From contig NZ_QHKM01000006.1 of the NCBI RefSeq assembly GCF_003258365.1, positions 62,001 through 126,000 on the forward strand: a stretch of DNA of 64,000 nt. The letters run 5' to 3'. Positions 1 to 7,740 of this stretch are shown here, in pieces. Under the pieces are notes generated by a model. That model was not told the origin of the DNA. It searched no databases and saw only the letters and a program-made list of their open reading frames with translations. A program made the position numbers and the translations under genes. How positions within the stretch are numbered: the first letter of the stretch is position 1; every line of letters starts with the position of its first letter. Origin of the DNA: Hymenobacter edaphi (GTDB lineage: Bacteria; Bacteroidota; Bacteroidia; Cytophagales; Hymenobacteraceae).

Positions 1-206
1 CGACGCCCGCTTTTCGCTGCTGCCCGCGTAGCCGCTCGGGCCGAGGATGACCACCGTCATCGGTTGTGGTGACGAGGGTCGTGGCGCTGCGCGGGGCAAT
101 ACCCGATCTTACCAGCAACCCTTACTCCGGGCGGGCTTTCCTGGCCAGCACCGGCCCGCCAATCGGCTGCTTGGCCGCGCGGCGCCCCCTTTTCCACGAC
201 CACCCC

Positions 207-525
207 ATGACGACCGACGCTCCGTTGCCAGCCCCGCGCACCGACGCCGACGTGCCGATCTGGGTGCAGGCTTTTTACCACAGCATACGCCACGACCCGG
301 TGCTGCGGCAGGGGGGGCTGCCCACGGCGCCCGCCCGACCCCAGTGGCGCCGCCGCACCATGGCCTTCGGGCACACCGTGCTGCTGCTGCCGCAGCAGGT
401 GAACTGCTTGCCCACTGGCGCCAGGTTTTCCTGACGACCATGGACGAGCCTTTGGGCGGCCTCGCTACCGCCGAAATCAAAGCGCGGGTGCTTAATCTGG
501 CTGCTACAGCAGTACCACCAAGCCC
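207..525 (+). pseudogene. Decayed group III truncated hemoglobin
   Basis: From the ATG at 207 one frame reads a group III truncated-hemoglobin N-terminus (DADVPIWVQAFYHSIRHDP, then W...TMAFGHTVLLL, resembling the helix E/G region W..HLP.M..FWHTVLL) and stops at 434. The next frame carries the matching C-terminus (HWRQVFLTTMDEPLGGLA, then TAEIKARVLNLA) to about 520. The middle, which holds the YxGNP loop and the proximal histidine region, is missing. A frameshift plus an internal deletion would explain this. Intact members are about 125-135 residues and bind heme and O2 or NO. No functional product is expected. The family call rests on motif resemblance only. Confidence 0.55.
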
Positions 526-703
526 TGGCGCTACAGTAGTAACGGCCGGTTCTGATGCTGGCGGGCGGCTACAGCCTCCGGGTACTGGTCAGCACAGCGT
601 GGGCGCCCGGCCGAGGCCAGTTCCGGGCTGCTTTCCGGGCGTGCAGCGCCCTATTGCCCGCGGCTCTTTCCCCTTTTCACTTCCACCCTTGCGGCCCCTG
701 ATT

Positions 704-1078
704 ATGAAAGTCTGTCTGTATAGCGCGTTGCTGGGCCTGCTCACCGGTTGGGCCCTGCCAACCCAGGCCCAAACGCCGGTTGATTCGGCTCGGGCGCGCC
801 TGCAAACCCAGCAGGAGCGTACCCAGGCGGCCGAGCAGGTGCTGGCCGCTCAGCGCCGCCAAACGGCGGCCAGCCGCGCCACCGCCGCCGAAACCGAAGC
901 AGCCCTGAAACAGCAGCGCCGCGACCTGCAGACCCAGAAGCGGCAGCTCAAGGACCAGCAGCTAGCTGCCGACGACGACCACGCGCGCGAAAAACTGGCC
1001 CGCGACCAGGTGCGCACCGAAAAGGCGCGTACCCGCGACCAGAAAAAGCAGCTCCGCACCGGTTCCCCGACGCCCTAG
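704..1078 (+). CDS. Secreted coiled-coil small protein
   Basis: The 124-residue protein begins with a clear signal peptide (MKVCLYSALLGLLTGWALPTQAQ). The rest is almost entirely Gln, Arg, Ala, Lys and Glu with no glycine or aromatic core, which predicts one long coiled coil from about residue 30 to the end. The ATG at 704 is chosen because it starts the signal peptide; the frame stays open upstream with no plausible coding sequence. The composition resembles short periplasmic coiled-coil proteins of Bacteroidota. No catalytic motif is visible and I do not assign a function. Confidence 0.6.
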   Translation: MKVCLYSALLGLLTGWALPTQAQTPVDSARARLQTQQERTQAAEQVLAAQRRQTAASRATAAETEAALKQQRRDLQTQKRQLKDQQLAADDDHAREKLARDQVRTEKARTRDQKKQLRTGSPTP

Positions 1079-1144
1079 CGCCGGTTCTTTGCTGATTCCC
1101 ATTTCGTTCCCCTGCCCACGCCCGTCCGCCCCCCCCTTCGCCCC

Positions 1145-1423
1145 ATGCCCGTTCCGTACCTCCCCGATGCGCCGCTGCTGTTAGCCCTGGGCTTCGTGCC
1201 GTACCGCTCACCCTCCGGCCAAACCCGCCACAGCCGCCCCAGCGCCTGCGGGCAGGAAACGATAGTGCTCTACGACGACGGCGAGCTGGCACTGCTCGAA
1301 GCCGTCAACGGCCAACTGCTCTACAGCTTCCAGGGCCGCGTCGCGTCCGAAGCCGAGCTGCGGGTGCTGCTGCGCCAGGTCAACTGGGCCACCGAGCCCC
1401 ACGCTTACTCCCTAACCGAATAA
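1145..1423 (+). CDS. Hypothetical protein, 92 aa
   Basis: Small soluble protein without signal peptide or membrane segment. It has an LGFVPY element near the N-terminus and a Leu-rich amphipathic C-terminal third (ASEAELRVLLRQVNW). It ends 8 bases before the start of the next gene, which has similar size and layout, so the two probably form an operon. No family recognised. Confidence 0.55.
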   Translation: MPVPYLPDAPLLLALGFVPYRSPSGQTRHSRPSACGQETIVLYDDGELALLEAVNGQLLYSFQGRVASEAELRVLLRQVNWATEPHAYSLTE

Positions 1424-1431
1424 CCCTCCCC

Positions 1432-1773
1432 ATGACCGATCAGTACCTGCGAAGCCTCGGCTTTTCGCCCCTGTCCGAAGACGCCCGCACGGGCCGCCCG
1501 GCCTTTGCCCGCGCCTGGCGCTACCAGCACGACCTGCAGGCCCTCGACGGGACGAGCGTGTTCATCGAGCACCCGCTGGGCATCGACCGCTGCCGGCTGA
1601 GCGCCACCCTCGCGCCCCTGCGCAGCGAGGAGGTATTTGCGGATATGGCCCTGCAGGACCGGCCCGCTCTGGAAGCGGCCCTGGCCGCCTTCTACCAGGC
1701 GCACGGCGGGGTGGGCACGCCGCGGCTCGTCGTGGCAACGGATCAGTTCCGGCCCTACTTCCGGCCCCACTAA
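1432..1773 (+). CDS. Hypothetical protein, 113 aa
   Basis: Soluble protein with no signal peptide. It opens with YLRSLGFSPL, echoing LLLALGFVPY in the preceding gene, and has an amphipathic stretch (DRPALEAALAAFYQAHGG) at the place where the neighbour has EAELRVLLRQVNW. The two may therefore be diverged copies of one small fold. The 8-base gap suggests coupled expression. A bidirectional terminator hairpin follows at 1814. No function assigned. Confidence 0.55.
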   Translation: MTDQYLRSLGFSPLSEDARTGRPAFARAWRYQHDLQALDGTSVFIEHPLGIDRCRLSATLAPLRSEEVFADMALQDRPALEAALAAFYQAHGGVGTPRLVVATDQFRPYFRPH

Positions 1774-1813
1774 CCCGGCCGCCGGGGCCCGCCCCCGCCA
1801 GGCTGGTTGAAAA

Positions 1814-1847
1814 CGAAACGGCCTCCGAGCAATCGGAGGCCGTTTCG
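1814..1847. terminator. Bidirectional terminator hairpin
   Basis: Perfect 15-base inverted repeat (CGAAACGGCCTCCGA, loop GCAA) between two convergent genes, with A-rich sequence on the left. Confidence 0.8.
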
Positions 1848-1871
1848 GCAGTTAGGGGTAGCGGCAGCGGT

Positions 1872-2912
1872 TTACAGGCTGGCTATGTCGATAACGAAGC
1901 GGTAGCGGACGTCGCCCTTGACCATACGCTCGTAGGCCTGGGTGATGTCCTGAATGTTGATCAGCTCGATGTCGGACACGATGTTGTGCTCGGCGGCGAA
2001 ATCCAGCATTTCCTGGGTTTCGGCAATGCCGCCGATGGTGGAGCCCGATACGCTCTTGCGGCCCGGAATCAGGGCGAAGGCCGGAATTTCCAGCGGCTTG
2101 GGCGGCGCCCCCACCAAAATGTGCGTGCCGCCGGTTTTGAGCAGCGTCAGGTACATGGGCACGTCGTGGTCGGCGGCCACGGTGTCGAGGATGAAGTCAA
2201 ACGAGCCCTGCACGGCCTTGAGCTGCTCCTCGTCCTTGGTGACGACGAAGTGGTGCGCGCCCAGGGCTTTGGCGTCGGCTTCCTTGGCGGGCGAGGTGCT
2301 GAGCACGGTCACCTCGGCCCCGAAGGCCACGCCCCACTTCACGCCCATGTGGCCCAGCCCGCCCAGGCCCACGACGGCCAGCTTGTGGCCCGCGCCCACG
2401 CCCCAGTACTTAAGGGGCGAATACGTGGTGATGCCGGCGCAGAGCAGCGGAGCCACGGCGGCCAGGTCGAGCTTGTCGGACACACCTACCACGAATTCCT
2501 CGCGCACCACGATGGTGGTGGAGTAGCCGCCGTAGGTGGGCTGTCCGCTGCGGTCCAGGGCGTTGTAGGTCTGGGTGGCGCCTTCCAGGCAGTACTGCTC
2601 CAGGTCGGCCTGGCAGTTCTCACACACCTGGCAGGAGTCGACCAGGCAACCCACGCCGGCCAGCTGGCCGACCTGGAACTTCCGGACGTGGCCGCCGACC
2701 TGGCTGATGCGGCCGACGATTTCGTGGCCGGGCACCATCGGGAAAATGCCCGGGAACCACTCGTTTTTGATCTGGTGCAGGTCGCTGTGGCACACGCCGC
2801 AGAAAAGAATATCGATCTGCACGTCGTGCGGGCCGACCTCGCGGCGCTCGAAGCTCCAGGGAGCCAGGTCCGAGGTGGGGCTTTGGGCCGCGTAGCCTTT
2901 GGTCTGAATCAT
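1872..2912 (-). CDS. NAD(P)-dependent zinc alcohol dehydrogenase, YahK/AdhA-like
   Basis: Medium-chain dehydrogenase of 346 residues that probably reduces aldehydes with NAD(P)H in the cytosol. Catalytic-zinc ligands are seen in CGVCHSDLH and GHEIVG, the structural-zinc cysteines in the DSCQVCENC stretch, and the cofactor-binding turn in VVGLGGLGHMGVK. This order and length match the YahK/cinnamyl-alcohol-dehydrogenase group. The ATG at 2912 (MIQTKGYAAQS) is preferred over an in-frame start at 2954, because the latter lies inside a good promoter -7 element at 2952-2959. The gene is transcribed alone and converges on the small gene pair to its left. Confidence 0.9.
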   Translation of the reverse strand: MIQTKGYAAQSPTSDLAPWSFERREVGPHDVQIDILFCGVCHSDLHQIKNEWFPGIFPMVPGHEIVGRISQVGGHVRKFQVGQLAGVGCLVDSCQVCENCQADLEQYCLEGATQTYNALDRSGQPTYGGYSTTIVVREEFVVGVSDKLDLAAVAPLLCAGITTYSPLKYWGVGAGHKLAVVGLGGLGHMGVKWGVAFGAEVTVLSTSPAKEADAKALGAHHFVVTKDEEQLKAVQGSFDFILDTVAADHDVPMYLTLLKTGGTHILVGAPPKPLEIPAFALIPGRKSVSGSTIGGIAETQEMLDFAAEHNIVSDIELINIQDITQAYERMVKGDVRYRFVIDIASL

Positions 2913-2951
2913 AGGAAAGGGTGCTGAATGCGAAAAACGTGGTTGAGTGCG

Positions 2952-2979
2952 CAAAGCTACGGGGTGCCTTGCCGGGCAA
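2952..2979 (-). promoter_or_regulatory. Bacteroidota-type promoter of the alcohol dehydrogenase gene
   Basis: On the minus strand: TTG, 17 bases, TAGCTTTG, an exact match to the TAnnTTTG -7 consensus. It lies about 40 bases before the chosen ATG. Confidence 0.6.
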
Positions 2980-3106
2980 TGCTACGGTTTTCAACGGGAT
3001 GAGTATACTTTTCAACGCCCCACCGCGCCGCGCGGCGTTTTTAACATCGGTAAAAAGAAACGCGGGGCCCGGCCCGGACCTTTGCCCCACACGTTTCGTT
3101 TTCGCC

Positions 3107-3433
3107 ATGCAGTGGTTGTTGTTGATGTTGGCCGGGCTGGCCGAAGTGGCCTTTGCCTTCTGCCTGGGCAAGGCCCGGCTTGCGGCGGGCCCCGCGTCCG
3201 GCGGGTGGTACGCGGCCTTCGCGGGCTGCGCCGCCCTGAGCTTTTACCTGCTCAACCGTAGCCTGGCCTTTTTGCCGCTGGGCACCGCCTACGCCGTCTG
3301 GACGGGCATTGGCGCCGTGGGCACGGCCGTGCTGGGCATCGTCGCGTTTGGCGACCCGCTCACCGGCCCGCGCCTGTTTTTCCTCACGCTGCTGATTGGC
3401 TCGGTGCTGGGCTTGAAGGCGGTGTCGCACTAA
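3107..3433 (+). CDS. SMR family transporter (Gdx/SugE or EmrE-like)
   Basis: A 108-residue inner-membrane protein with four predicted transmembrane helices and the invariant glutamate of the small multidrug resistance family in helix 1 (AGLAEVAFAF, Glu13). Members work as antiparallel dimers and exchange protons for guanidinium or lipophilic cations. The family signature WTGIGAVGTAVLGIVAFGD is present. The substrate cannot be told from the sequence. The start at 3107 gives normal family length; an upstream in-frame start would add an unconserved, non-hydrophobic tail. Its stop codon overlaps, on the opposite strand, that of the Crp-type regulator. Confidence 0.85.
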   Translation: MQWLLLMLAGLAEVAFAFCLGKARLAAGPASGGWYAAFAGCAALSFYLLNRSLAFLPLGTAYAVWTGIGAVGTAVLGIVAFGDPLTGPRLFFLTLLIGSVLGLKAVSH

Positions 3434-4008
3434 GGGCGCGGGCCCTGCTTCAGCCGGGCGCGTACGCGGCTCAGCGTAACCTGGGTGATGCCCAGGTAAG
3501 AGGCGATGTGGCCCAGCGCCACGCGCTGCAACAACTCGGGCCGCTGCTGCAGCAAATCGGCGTACCGCTCCTCGGCGGTGCGAAACTGGCGGGCAATGAG
3601 CTGCTGCTCGGTCTGCAGCCACACGCGCTCCACCATCACCCGGCCCCAGTTGGCCAGGTGCACATCGGTGCGGTACAGCTGCCGGAGCGCCGGCATGCCG
3701 AGCCGGAACAACCCGCTGTCTTCCAGCAGCTCGATGGTTTCGTAGCTCACGGCCTGCTCGGTGTAGCCGCGAATCGAGGCGAGTACCGCCCCTTCGGCGG
3801 AAAACCAGAAGGTGACCTCCCGGTCGGCCCGCCGGGCGTAGGCCCGCGCGAGGCCGCGCTGCAGCACGTAGATATGGTGGGCGAGCTGGTCGTCGCGAAA
3901 CAAGGAGGTGCCTTTCGGCAATTCCACATACTCGGCCAGGGCCAGCACCCGGGCCAGCGAGGCGGGCGGCAGCGGATACGTGGCTTGCAGAATTTCCGGC
4001 AGGGTCAT
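3430..4008 (-). CDS. Crp/Fnr family transcriptional regulator
   Basis: 192 residues: a cyclic-nucleotide-binding-like beta roll (about 15-125, including LPKGTSLFRDDQLAHHIYVL), a dimerisation helix with EQQLIARQFRTAEERY, and a C-terminal winged helix (ALGHIASYLGITQVTLSRVR) with little after it. It lacks an iron-sulfur cysteine set, so it is not a canonical Fnr. Bacteroidota carry many such single-gene regulators, often next to the transporter or enzyme they control. The convergent SMR gene, overlapping by 4 bases at the stops, is a neighbour but not a proven target. The ATG at 4008 is chosen because it matches the family N-terminus. Confidence 0.85.
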   Translation of the reverse strand: MTLPEILQATYPLPPASLARVLALAEYVELPKGTSLFRDDQLAHHIYVLQRGLARAYARRADREVTFWFSAEGAVLASIRGYTEQAVSYETIELLEDSGLFRLGMPALRQLYRTDVHLANWGRVMVERVWLQTEQQLIARQFRTAEERYADLLQQRPELLQRVALGHIASYLGITQVTLSRVRARLKQGPRP

Positions 4009-4101
4009 GCGCAGCAGTAGAAGGGCAGCAGGCAAAGATCGGGCGCCGCGCTGGCAATGCGGCCGCGCGGCGTAGTTAACGCACCACACCCCACGAACCT
4101 T

Positions 4102-4632
4102 ATGAATCAACTGGTCATCAAGTTAGCCACGCTGCGGGACGTGGACCAGCTGCAACGCATCAGCCGGCAAACGTTTTATGAAACATTCGCGGCCAGCAAC
4201 TCCGCCGAGAACATGGCGCGCTACCTGGAAGAAGGGTTGGCCCGGGAAAAACTGGCGACGGAACTGCAGAATCCGCACTCGGCGTTTTATTTCGCCGAGC
4301 TGGATAACACCGTCGTCGGGTACCTGAAAGTCAACACGGGACCGGCCCAAACCGAGTTGCAGGAGGTCGAAGCGCTTGAAATCGAGCGTATTTACGTGTT
4401 GCAGGCATATCAGGGGCAGCACGTCGGGCAGCGGCTGTACGACCGGGCCCTGCAGCTGGCCGCGCAGGCCCGGGCCCATTACGTATGGCTGGGGGTGTGG
4501 GAAGGAAACCCGCGGGCCATCGGCTTTTACCAGAAAAACGGCTTCGTCGCGTTCGGCCGGCACGTGTTCGTGCTGGGCGACGATGCCCAGACCGATATCC
4601 TGATGAAACGCGTCCTGCCGGGCTCGGCCTGA
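4102..4632 (+). CDS. GNAT N-acetyltransferase, PaiA-like
   Basis: 176-residue cytosolic acetyltransferase. The N-terminus (ATLRDVDQLQRISRQTFYET) and the middle block ALEIERIYVLQAYQGQHVGQ match PaiA-type spermine/spermidine acetyltransferases. The acetyl-CoA pyrophosphate loop is QGQHVG, and the C-terminal NPRAIGFYQKNGF strand-helix is typical of GNAT folds. The conserved tail LGDDAQTDILM is also present. The ATG at 4102 starts the recognised fold. The natural acceptor is uncertain; polyamines are a family-based guess. The gene stands alone between a divergent regulator and a gene-free stretch. Confidence 0.85.
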   Translation: MNQLVIKLATLRDVDQLQRISRQTFYETFAASNSAENMARYLEEGLAREKLATELQNPHSAFYFAELDNTVVGYLKVNTGPAQTELQEVEALEIERIYVLQAYQGQHVGQRLYDRALQLAAQARAHYVWLGVWEGNPRAIGFYQKNGFVAFGRHVFVLGDDAQTDILMKRVLPGSA

Positions 4633-4961
4633 CCGACGCCCCCGGCCGCTTTGCCGCGGAGGTGGCTCCCTCGGCAGTGCTGCTGCGGCCACTGGCGCCC
4701 TGGGCAGTCGGCCCGGCTGGTCCGAAGCCGCAATGCCCGGCAGCGCGCCCAAATCCGCGCCTGACCGGTCCCGACCCGGGACCTAAGCCAGATGCTGGCC
4801 GTGAGCCAGGCGCCGGTCCGCGCCGCCACGCGTCTGCCGCCGGGGCAACGCGTTTTTTGAGCAGTGCCCGCAAGCTTCGTCATGGCAAGTGGCTCAGCGA
4901 CAGGGTGGGCGGCAGGCCGCGGTTTGTTTGTCCGGGGTCTGGGTCGAGCCCTGGAAAAGCA
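4633..4961. other. Gene-free GC-rich interval
   Basis: About 330 bases with no credible reading frame on either strand and no RNA gene seen. Only short GC-rich self-complementary words occur. Confidence 0.5.
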
Positions 4962-4994
4962 AAAACCCTCTCTGTGCAGTACAGAGAGGGTTTT
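4962..4994 (-). terminator. Terminator of tRNA-Phe
   Basis: Perfect 14-base inverted repeat (AAAACCCTCTCTGT, loop of 5) just after the tRNA 3' end, giving a U-run on the minus strand. Confidence 0.8.
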
Positions 4995-4997
4995 CTG

Positions 4998-5070
4998 TGG
5001 TGATGGACGGAATCGAACCGCCGACACAAGGATTTTCAGTCCTTTGCTCTACCAGCTGAGCTACATCACC
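4998..5070 (-). tRNA. tRNA-Phe (GAA)
   Basis: 73-nucleotide cloverleaf. Acceptor GGTGATG pairs with CATCACC, the anticodon stem AAGGA/TCCTT encloses CTGAAAA (anticodon GAA), and the T arm contains TTCGATT. CCA is not encoded. A good promoter lies 28 bases upstream and a terminator directly downstream. Confidence 0.97.
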
Positions 5071-5097
5071 AGGTTGCCTTGGTGGCTGAATGGAGCG

Positions 5098-5127
5098 CAA
5101 AACTACAAACGCAGATTCACAATGCAA
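5098..5127 (-). promoter_or_regulatory. Promoter of tRNA-Phe
   Basis: Minus strand: TTG, exactly 19 bases, TAGTTTTG. This is a full match to the Bacteroidota TTG/TAnnTTTG consensus, ending 27 bases before the tRNA. Confidence 0.75.
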
Positions 5128-5161
5128 GTTTTCGAACAAAAAAAATCTTGCCACGAAAACG

Positions 5162-5192
5162 GAATACTTTTGTAGGCGTAGCAAAAGTATTC
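5162..5192. promoter_or_regulatory. Palindrome containing two opposed -7 elements
   Basis: Perfect 11-base inverted repeat GAATACTTTTG with a 9-base centre. Each arm holds TACTTTTG, an exact TAnnTTTG match, so there is one -7 box on each strand. It lies 44 bases before the GTG start at 5236. No well-spaced -33 TTG was found for either strand. It could be a symmetric operator, a divergent promoter pair, or a leader hairpin. Confidence 0.4.
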
Positions 5193-5235
5193 GGCATGCC
5201 TACTATCTTGCCGGCCCACCATTCCCCCCCGTTCC

Positions 5236-6621
5236 GTGGTACAAGTGCTTCAACAAATTCTCTTTCTGCTCGTCGCAGTCCTGGGCATCGGGCTGTTTGC
5301 GTGGCAGGTGCGAAAGATTCGCGCCAACATTCTGCAGGGCAAGGACCGCCTGATGGGCGGCTCCGTGGCCGAGCGCGTCAACAAAACCCTGCTCGTCGCC
5401 TTCGGCCAGCAGAAGATGTTCAAGCGTATCACGCCCGCCCTGCTCCACCTGGTGGTGTACGTGGGCTTCCTCGTCATCAACATCGAGGTCATCGAAATCA
5501 TGATTGACGGCCTGGCCGGCTCGCACCGCATTCTGCGGGTGCTCGGCCCGGGCTACGACGCGCTGATGGCCACCAACGAGGTGCTCGGCGCGCTGGTTAT
5601 CGTGGCCGTGGCCGCCTTCTGGTGGCGCCGCAACCGCACGCAGCCCGTGCGCCGCCTGACCGGCGTGGAGCTGCGCGCCTGGCCCAGGCTCGACGCCAAC
5701 ATCATTCTGTACGTGGAAGTGGCGCTGATGCTGGCCCTGTTCACCATGAACGCGGCCGACCTGAAGCTGCACCAGCTGCGCGGCGAAGAAATGCCCGGCA
5801 CCTTCCCCGTCAGCGCCCTGCTGGTGGGCCTGATGCCCGACAACGTGACGGCCCTGCACGTGCTGGAGCGCGTGGGCTGGTGGATTCACATCGTGGGCAT
5901 CCTGGCGTTCCTGAACTACCTGCCCTCGTCCAAGCACTTCCACATCATCATGGCCTTCCCGAACGTGTACTACTCGCGTTTGGTCCCGCAGGGCCAGTTT
6001 TCCAACGTCGACAGCATCACCCACGAGGTGAAGGCCATGCTTGACCCGAGCTACCAGGTACCCGCCCCGCCCACCGACGCCGCCGGCAACCCGGTGGTGC
6101 AGCGTTTCGGGGCCAAGGACGCCGACGATTTGCCCTGGACCAACCTGCTCAACGCCTACTCCTGCACCGAGTGCGGCCGCTGCACCTCGGTGTGCCCGGC
6201 CAATATCACCGGTAAGCTGCTCTCCCCGCGCAAAATCATCATGGACACGCGCGACCGGCTTGAGGAGAAATTCAACTCCCCGCTGATTTTCGAGCCCAAC
6301 AAGTACCAAGGCGAGGAGCGCATGCAGGTGGATGAGGAAGGCTCCCTGGTGCGCGGCTACGTGACGCCCGAGGAGCTGTGGGCCTGCACCACCTGCAACG
6401 CCTGCGTGGAAGCCTGCCCGGTCAACATCAACCCGCTGGACAGCATCATCGAGATGCGCCGCTACCTGGTGCTGGAAGAGTCGGCCGCGCCGAACTCGCT
6501 GAACGTGATGTTCTCCAACATCGAAAACAACGGCGCCCCCTGGGCCTTCTCGCCGTCGGACCGCTTCAACTGGGCCGACGACCTGTACGTGGCTGACAAG
6601 GAGACAGGAATTAGAAGCTAG
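5236..6621 (+). CDS. Membrane iron-sulfur protein, HdrD/GlpC-like electron-transfer subunit
   Basis: 461 residues. An N-terminal membrane part with several helices (about residues 1-255; HLVVYVGFLVINIEV is one) is followed by a cytosolic double [4Fe-4S] ferredoxin domain with CTECGRCTSVCP near 310-321 and CTTCNACVEACP near 383-394. This is the layout of heterodisulfide-reductase-like quinone-linked proteins. The CCG-domain half is encoded separately by the next gene. In Bacteroidota and actinobacteria such pairs are thought to pass electrons from flavoproteins, possibly electron-transferring flavoprotein, to menaquinone; that role is inference here. The start is GTG at 5236, just after the palindromic promoter region. 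Translation stops only 75 bases before its partner. Confidence 0.8.
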   Translation: MVQVLQQILFLLVAVLGIGLFAWQVRKIRANILQGKDRLMGGSVAERVNKTLLVAFGQQKMFKRITPALLHLVVYVGFLVINIEVIEIMIDGLAGSHRILRVLGPGYDALMATNEVLGALVIVAVAAFWWRRNRTQPVRRLTGVELRAWPRLDANIILYVEVALMLALFTMNAADLKLHQLRGEEMPGTFPVSALLVGLMPDNVTALHVLERVGWWIHIVGILAFLNYLPSSKHFHIIMAFPNVYYSRLVPQGQFSNVDSITHEVKAMLDPSYQVPAPPTDAAGNPVVQRFGAKDADDLPWTNLLNAYSCTECGRCTSVCPANITGKLLSPRKIIMDTRDRLEEKFNSPLIFEPNKYQGEERMQVDEEGSLVRGYVTPEELWACTTCNACVEACPVNINPLDSIIEMRRYLVLEESAAPNSLNVMFSNIENNGAPWAFSPSDRFNWADDLYVADKETGIRS

Positions 6622-6687
6622 GAGCCAGAATACTCCTGCTAATTCCTGAACCCCATTCTATCTCCTCCCTCCCGACTTCTAGCTTCT
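6605..6687. repeat. Nested inverted repeats at the Fe-S/CCG gene junction
   Basis: CAGGAATTAG (6605-6614) pairs with CTAATTCCTG (6639-6648). AGAAGCTAG (6613-6621, containing the stop codon) pairs with CTAGCTTCT (6679-6687). These two alternative stems sit between the stop of one gene and the start of the next. Confidence 0.5.
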
Positions 6688-6696
6688 CAAAAAAAT

Positions 6697-7596
6697 ATGG
6701 CTGAGCAAGTAGCCAAACGACAAGTTTCCGTGCCGCTGATGGCCGACCTCGCAGCCCGCGGCGAATCGCCCGAGGTGCTCTTCTGGGTTGGCTGCGCCGG
6801 TGCGTTCGACGACCGGTACAAGCGCGTGACCCGCGCCTTTGTGCGCATTCTGGAGCACGTGGGCGTGAAGTACGCCGTGCTGGGCATGGAAGAAACCTGC
6901 ACCGGTGACCCGGCCAAGCGCGCCGGCAACGAGTTCCTATTTCAGATGCAGGCCATGCAGAACATCACCACCTTCGACGGCTACGGCATCAAGAAGATTG
7001 TGACGGCCTGCCCGCACTGCTTCAACACCATCAAGAACGAGTACCCCGCGCTGGGCGGCAATTACGAGGTCATTCACCACAGCACCTTCCTGCAGCAGCT
7101 CATCAACGAGGGCCGCGTGAAAGTGCAGGGGGGCGAATCCTACAAAGGCCGGCGCATCACCTTCCACGACAGCTGCTACCTGGGCCGCGCCAACGACATT
7201 TACGAAGCCCCGCGCGAGGTGCTGGCCGCCCTCGATGCCGACCTGGTGGAGATGAAGCGCAGCAAAGCCAACGGCCTGTGCTGCGGCGCCGGTGGCGCCC
7301 AGATGTGGAAAGAGCCCGAGCCCGGCAAAAAGGACATCAACGTGGAGCGCACCGAGGAAGCCCTGGCCACCCTCGACGGCAACGCCGCCGCCCTGGACGC
7401 CCTCTACGGCGTGGAAAGCGGCAACGCGGGGGCTACACCTTCGCCGAACAAGGCCGACAACGGCATCATCGCCGTGGGCTGCCCCTTCTGCATGACCATG
7501 ATGAGCGACGGGGTAAAGAACAAGGAGCGCGAAAGCTCGGTACAGGTATTCGACCTGGCCGAACTGGTGGCCTCCGCCGAGGGCCTCAACGCCTAA
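6697..7596 (+). CDS. CCG-domain (Fe-S)-binding protein, HdrB/LutA-like
   Basis: 299-residue soluble partner of the preceding membrane protein. It carries two cysteine-rich CCG domains, the first with VGCAGAFDDR and TACPHCFNTIKNEY, the second with HDSCYLGRANDIY, LCCGAGGAQMW and VGCPFCMTMMSDG. In heterodisulfide reductases and related enzymes these cysteines hold a noncubane or additional Fe-S cluster at the active site. Together the two genes make a complete HdrD-like unit split over two polypeptides. The substrate is unknown; feeding electrons to menaquinone is the most likely role. A short non-conserved Ala/Gly/Pro insertion (about 235-250) separates the final motif from the core. A terminator hairpin follows. 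Confidence 0.82.
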   Translation: MAEQVAKRQVSVPLMADLAARGESPEVLFWVGCAGAFDDRYKRVTRAFVRILEHVGVKYAVLGMEETCTGDPAKRAGNEFLFQMQAMQNITTFDGYGIKKIVTACPHCFNTIKNEYPALGGNYEVIHHSTFLQQLINEGRVKVQGGESYKGRRITFHDSCYLGRANDIYEAPREVLAALDADLVEMKRSKANGLCCGAGGAQMWKEPEPGKKDINVERTEEALATLDGNAAALDALYGVESGNAGATPSPNKADNGIIAVGCPFCMTMMSDGVKNKERESSVQVFDLAELVASAEGLNA

Positions 7597-7629
7597 GCCC
7601 GGCCATAAGGCCAAACCTGCTACCTTTCA

Positions 7630-7674
7630 GGCCCGCGCCGCCGGAACTTTTGTCCGGGGCGCGGGCCTTCTCAT
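7630..7674 (+). terminator. Terminator after the CCG-domain gene
   Basis: GC-rich hairpin (GGCCCGCGCCGCCGG / CCGGGGCGCGGGCC, loop of about 9) followed by TTCTCATTTT. Confidence 0.65.
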
Positions 7675-7740
7675 TTTGGGCCGCAGTTGCTTCATTACGG
7701 GCCTGGCCGCGCGCTGCGCCCTGCCTTTCTCTCTATCTAT

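Noticed and set aside
2-31. Short in-frame end DARFSLLPA-stop at the left edge
   Set aside because: Nine codons are too few to claim the end of a gene.
4331-4873. 180-codon minus-strand frame over the acetyltransferase end and the following gap
   Set aside because: Ala/Gly/Arg/Pro-rich, antisense to a real gene over half its length.
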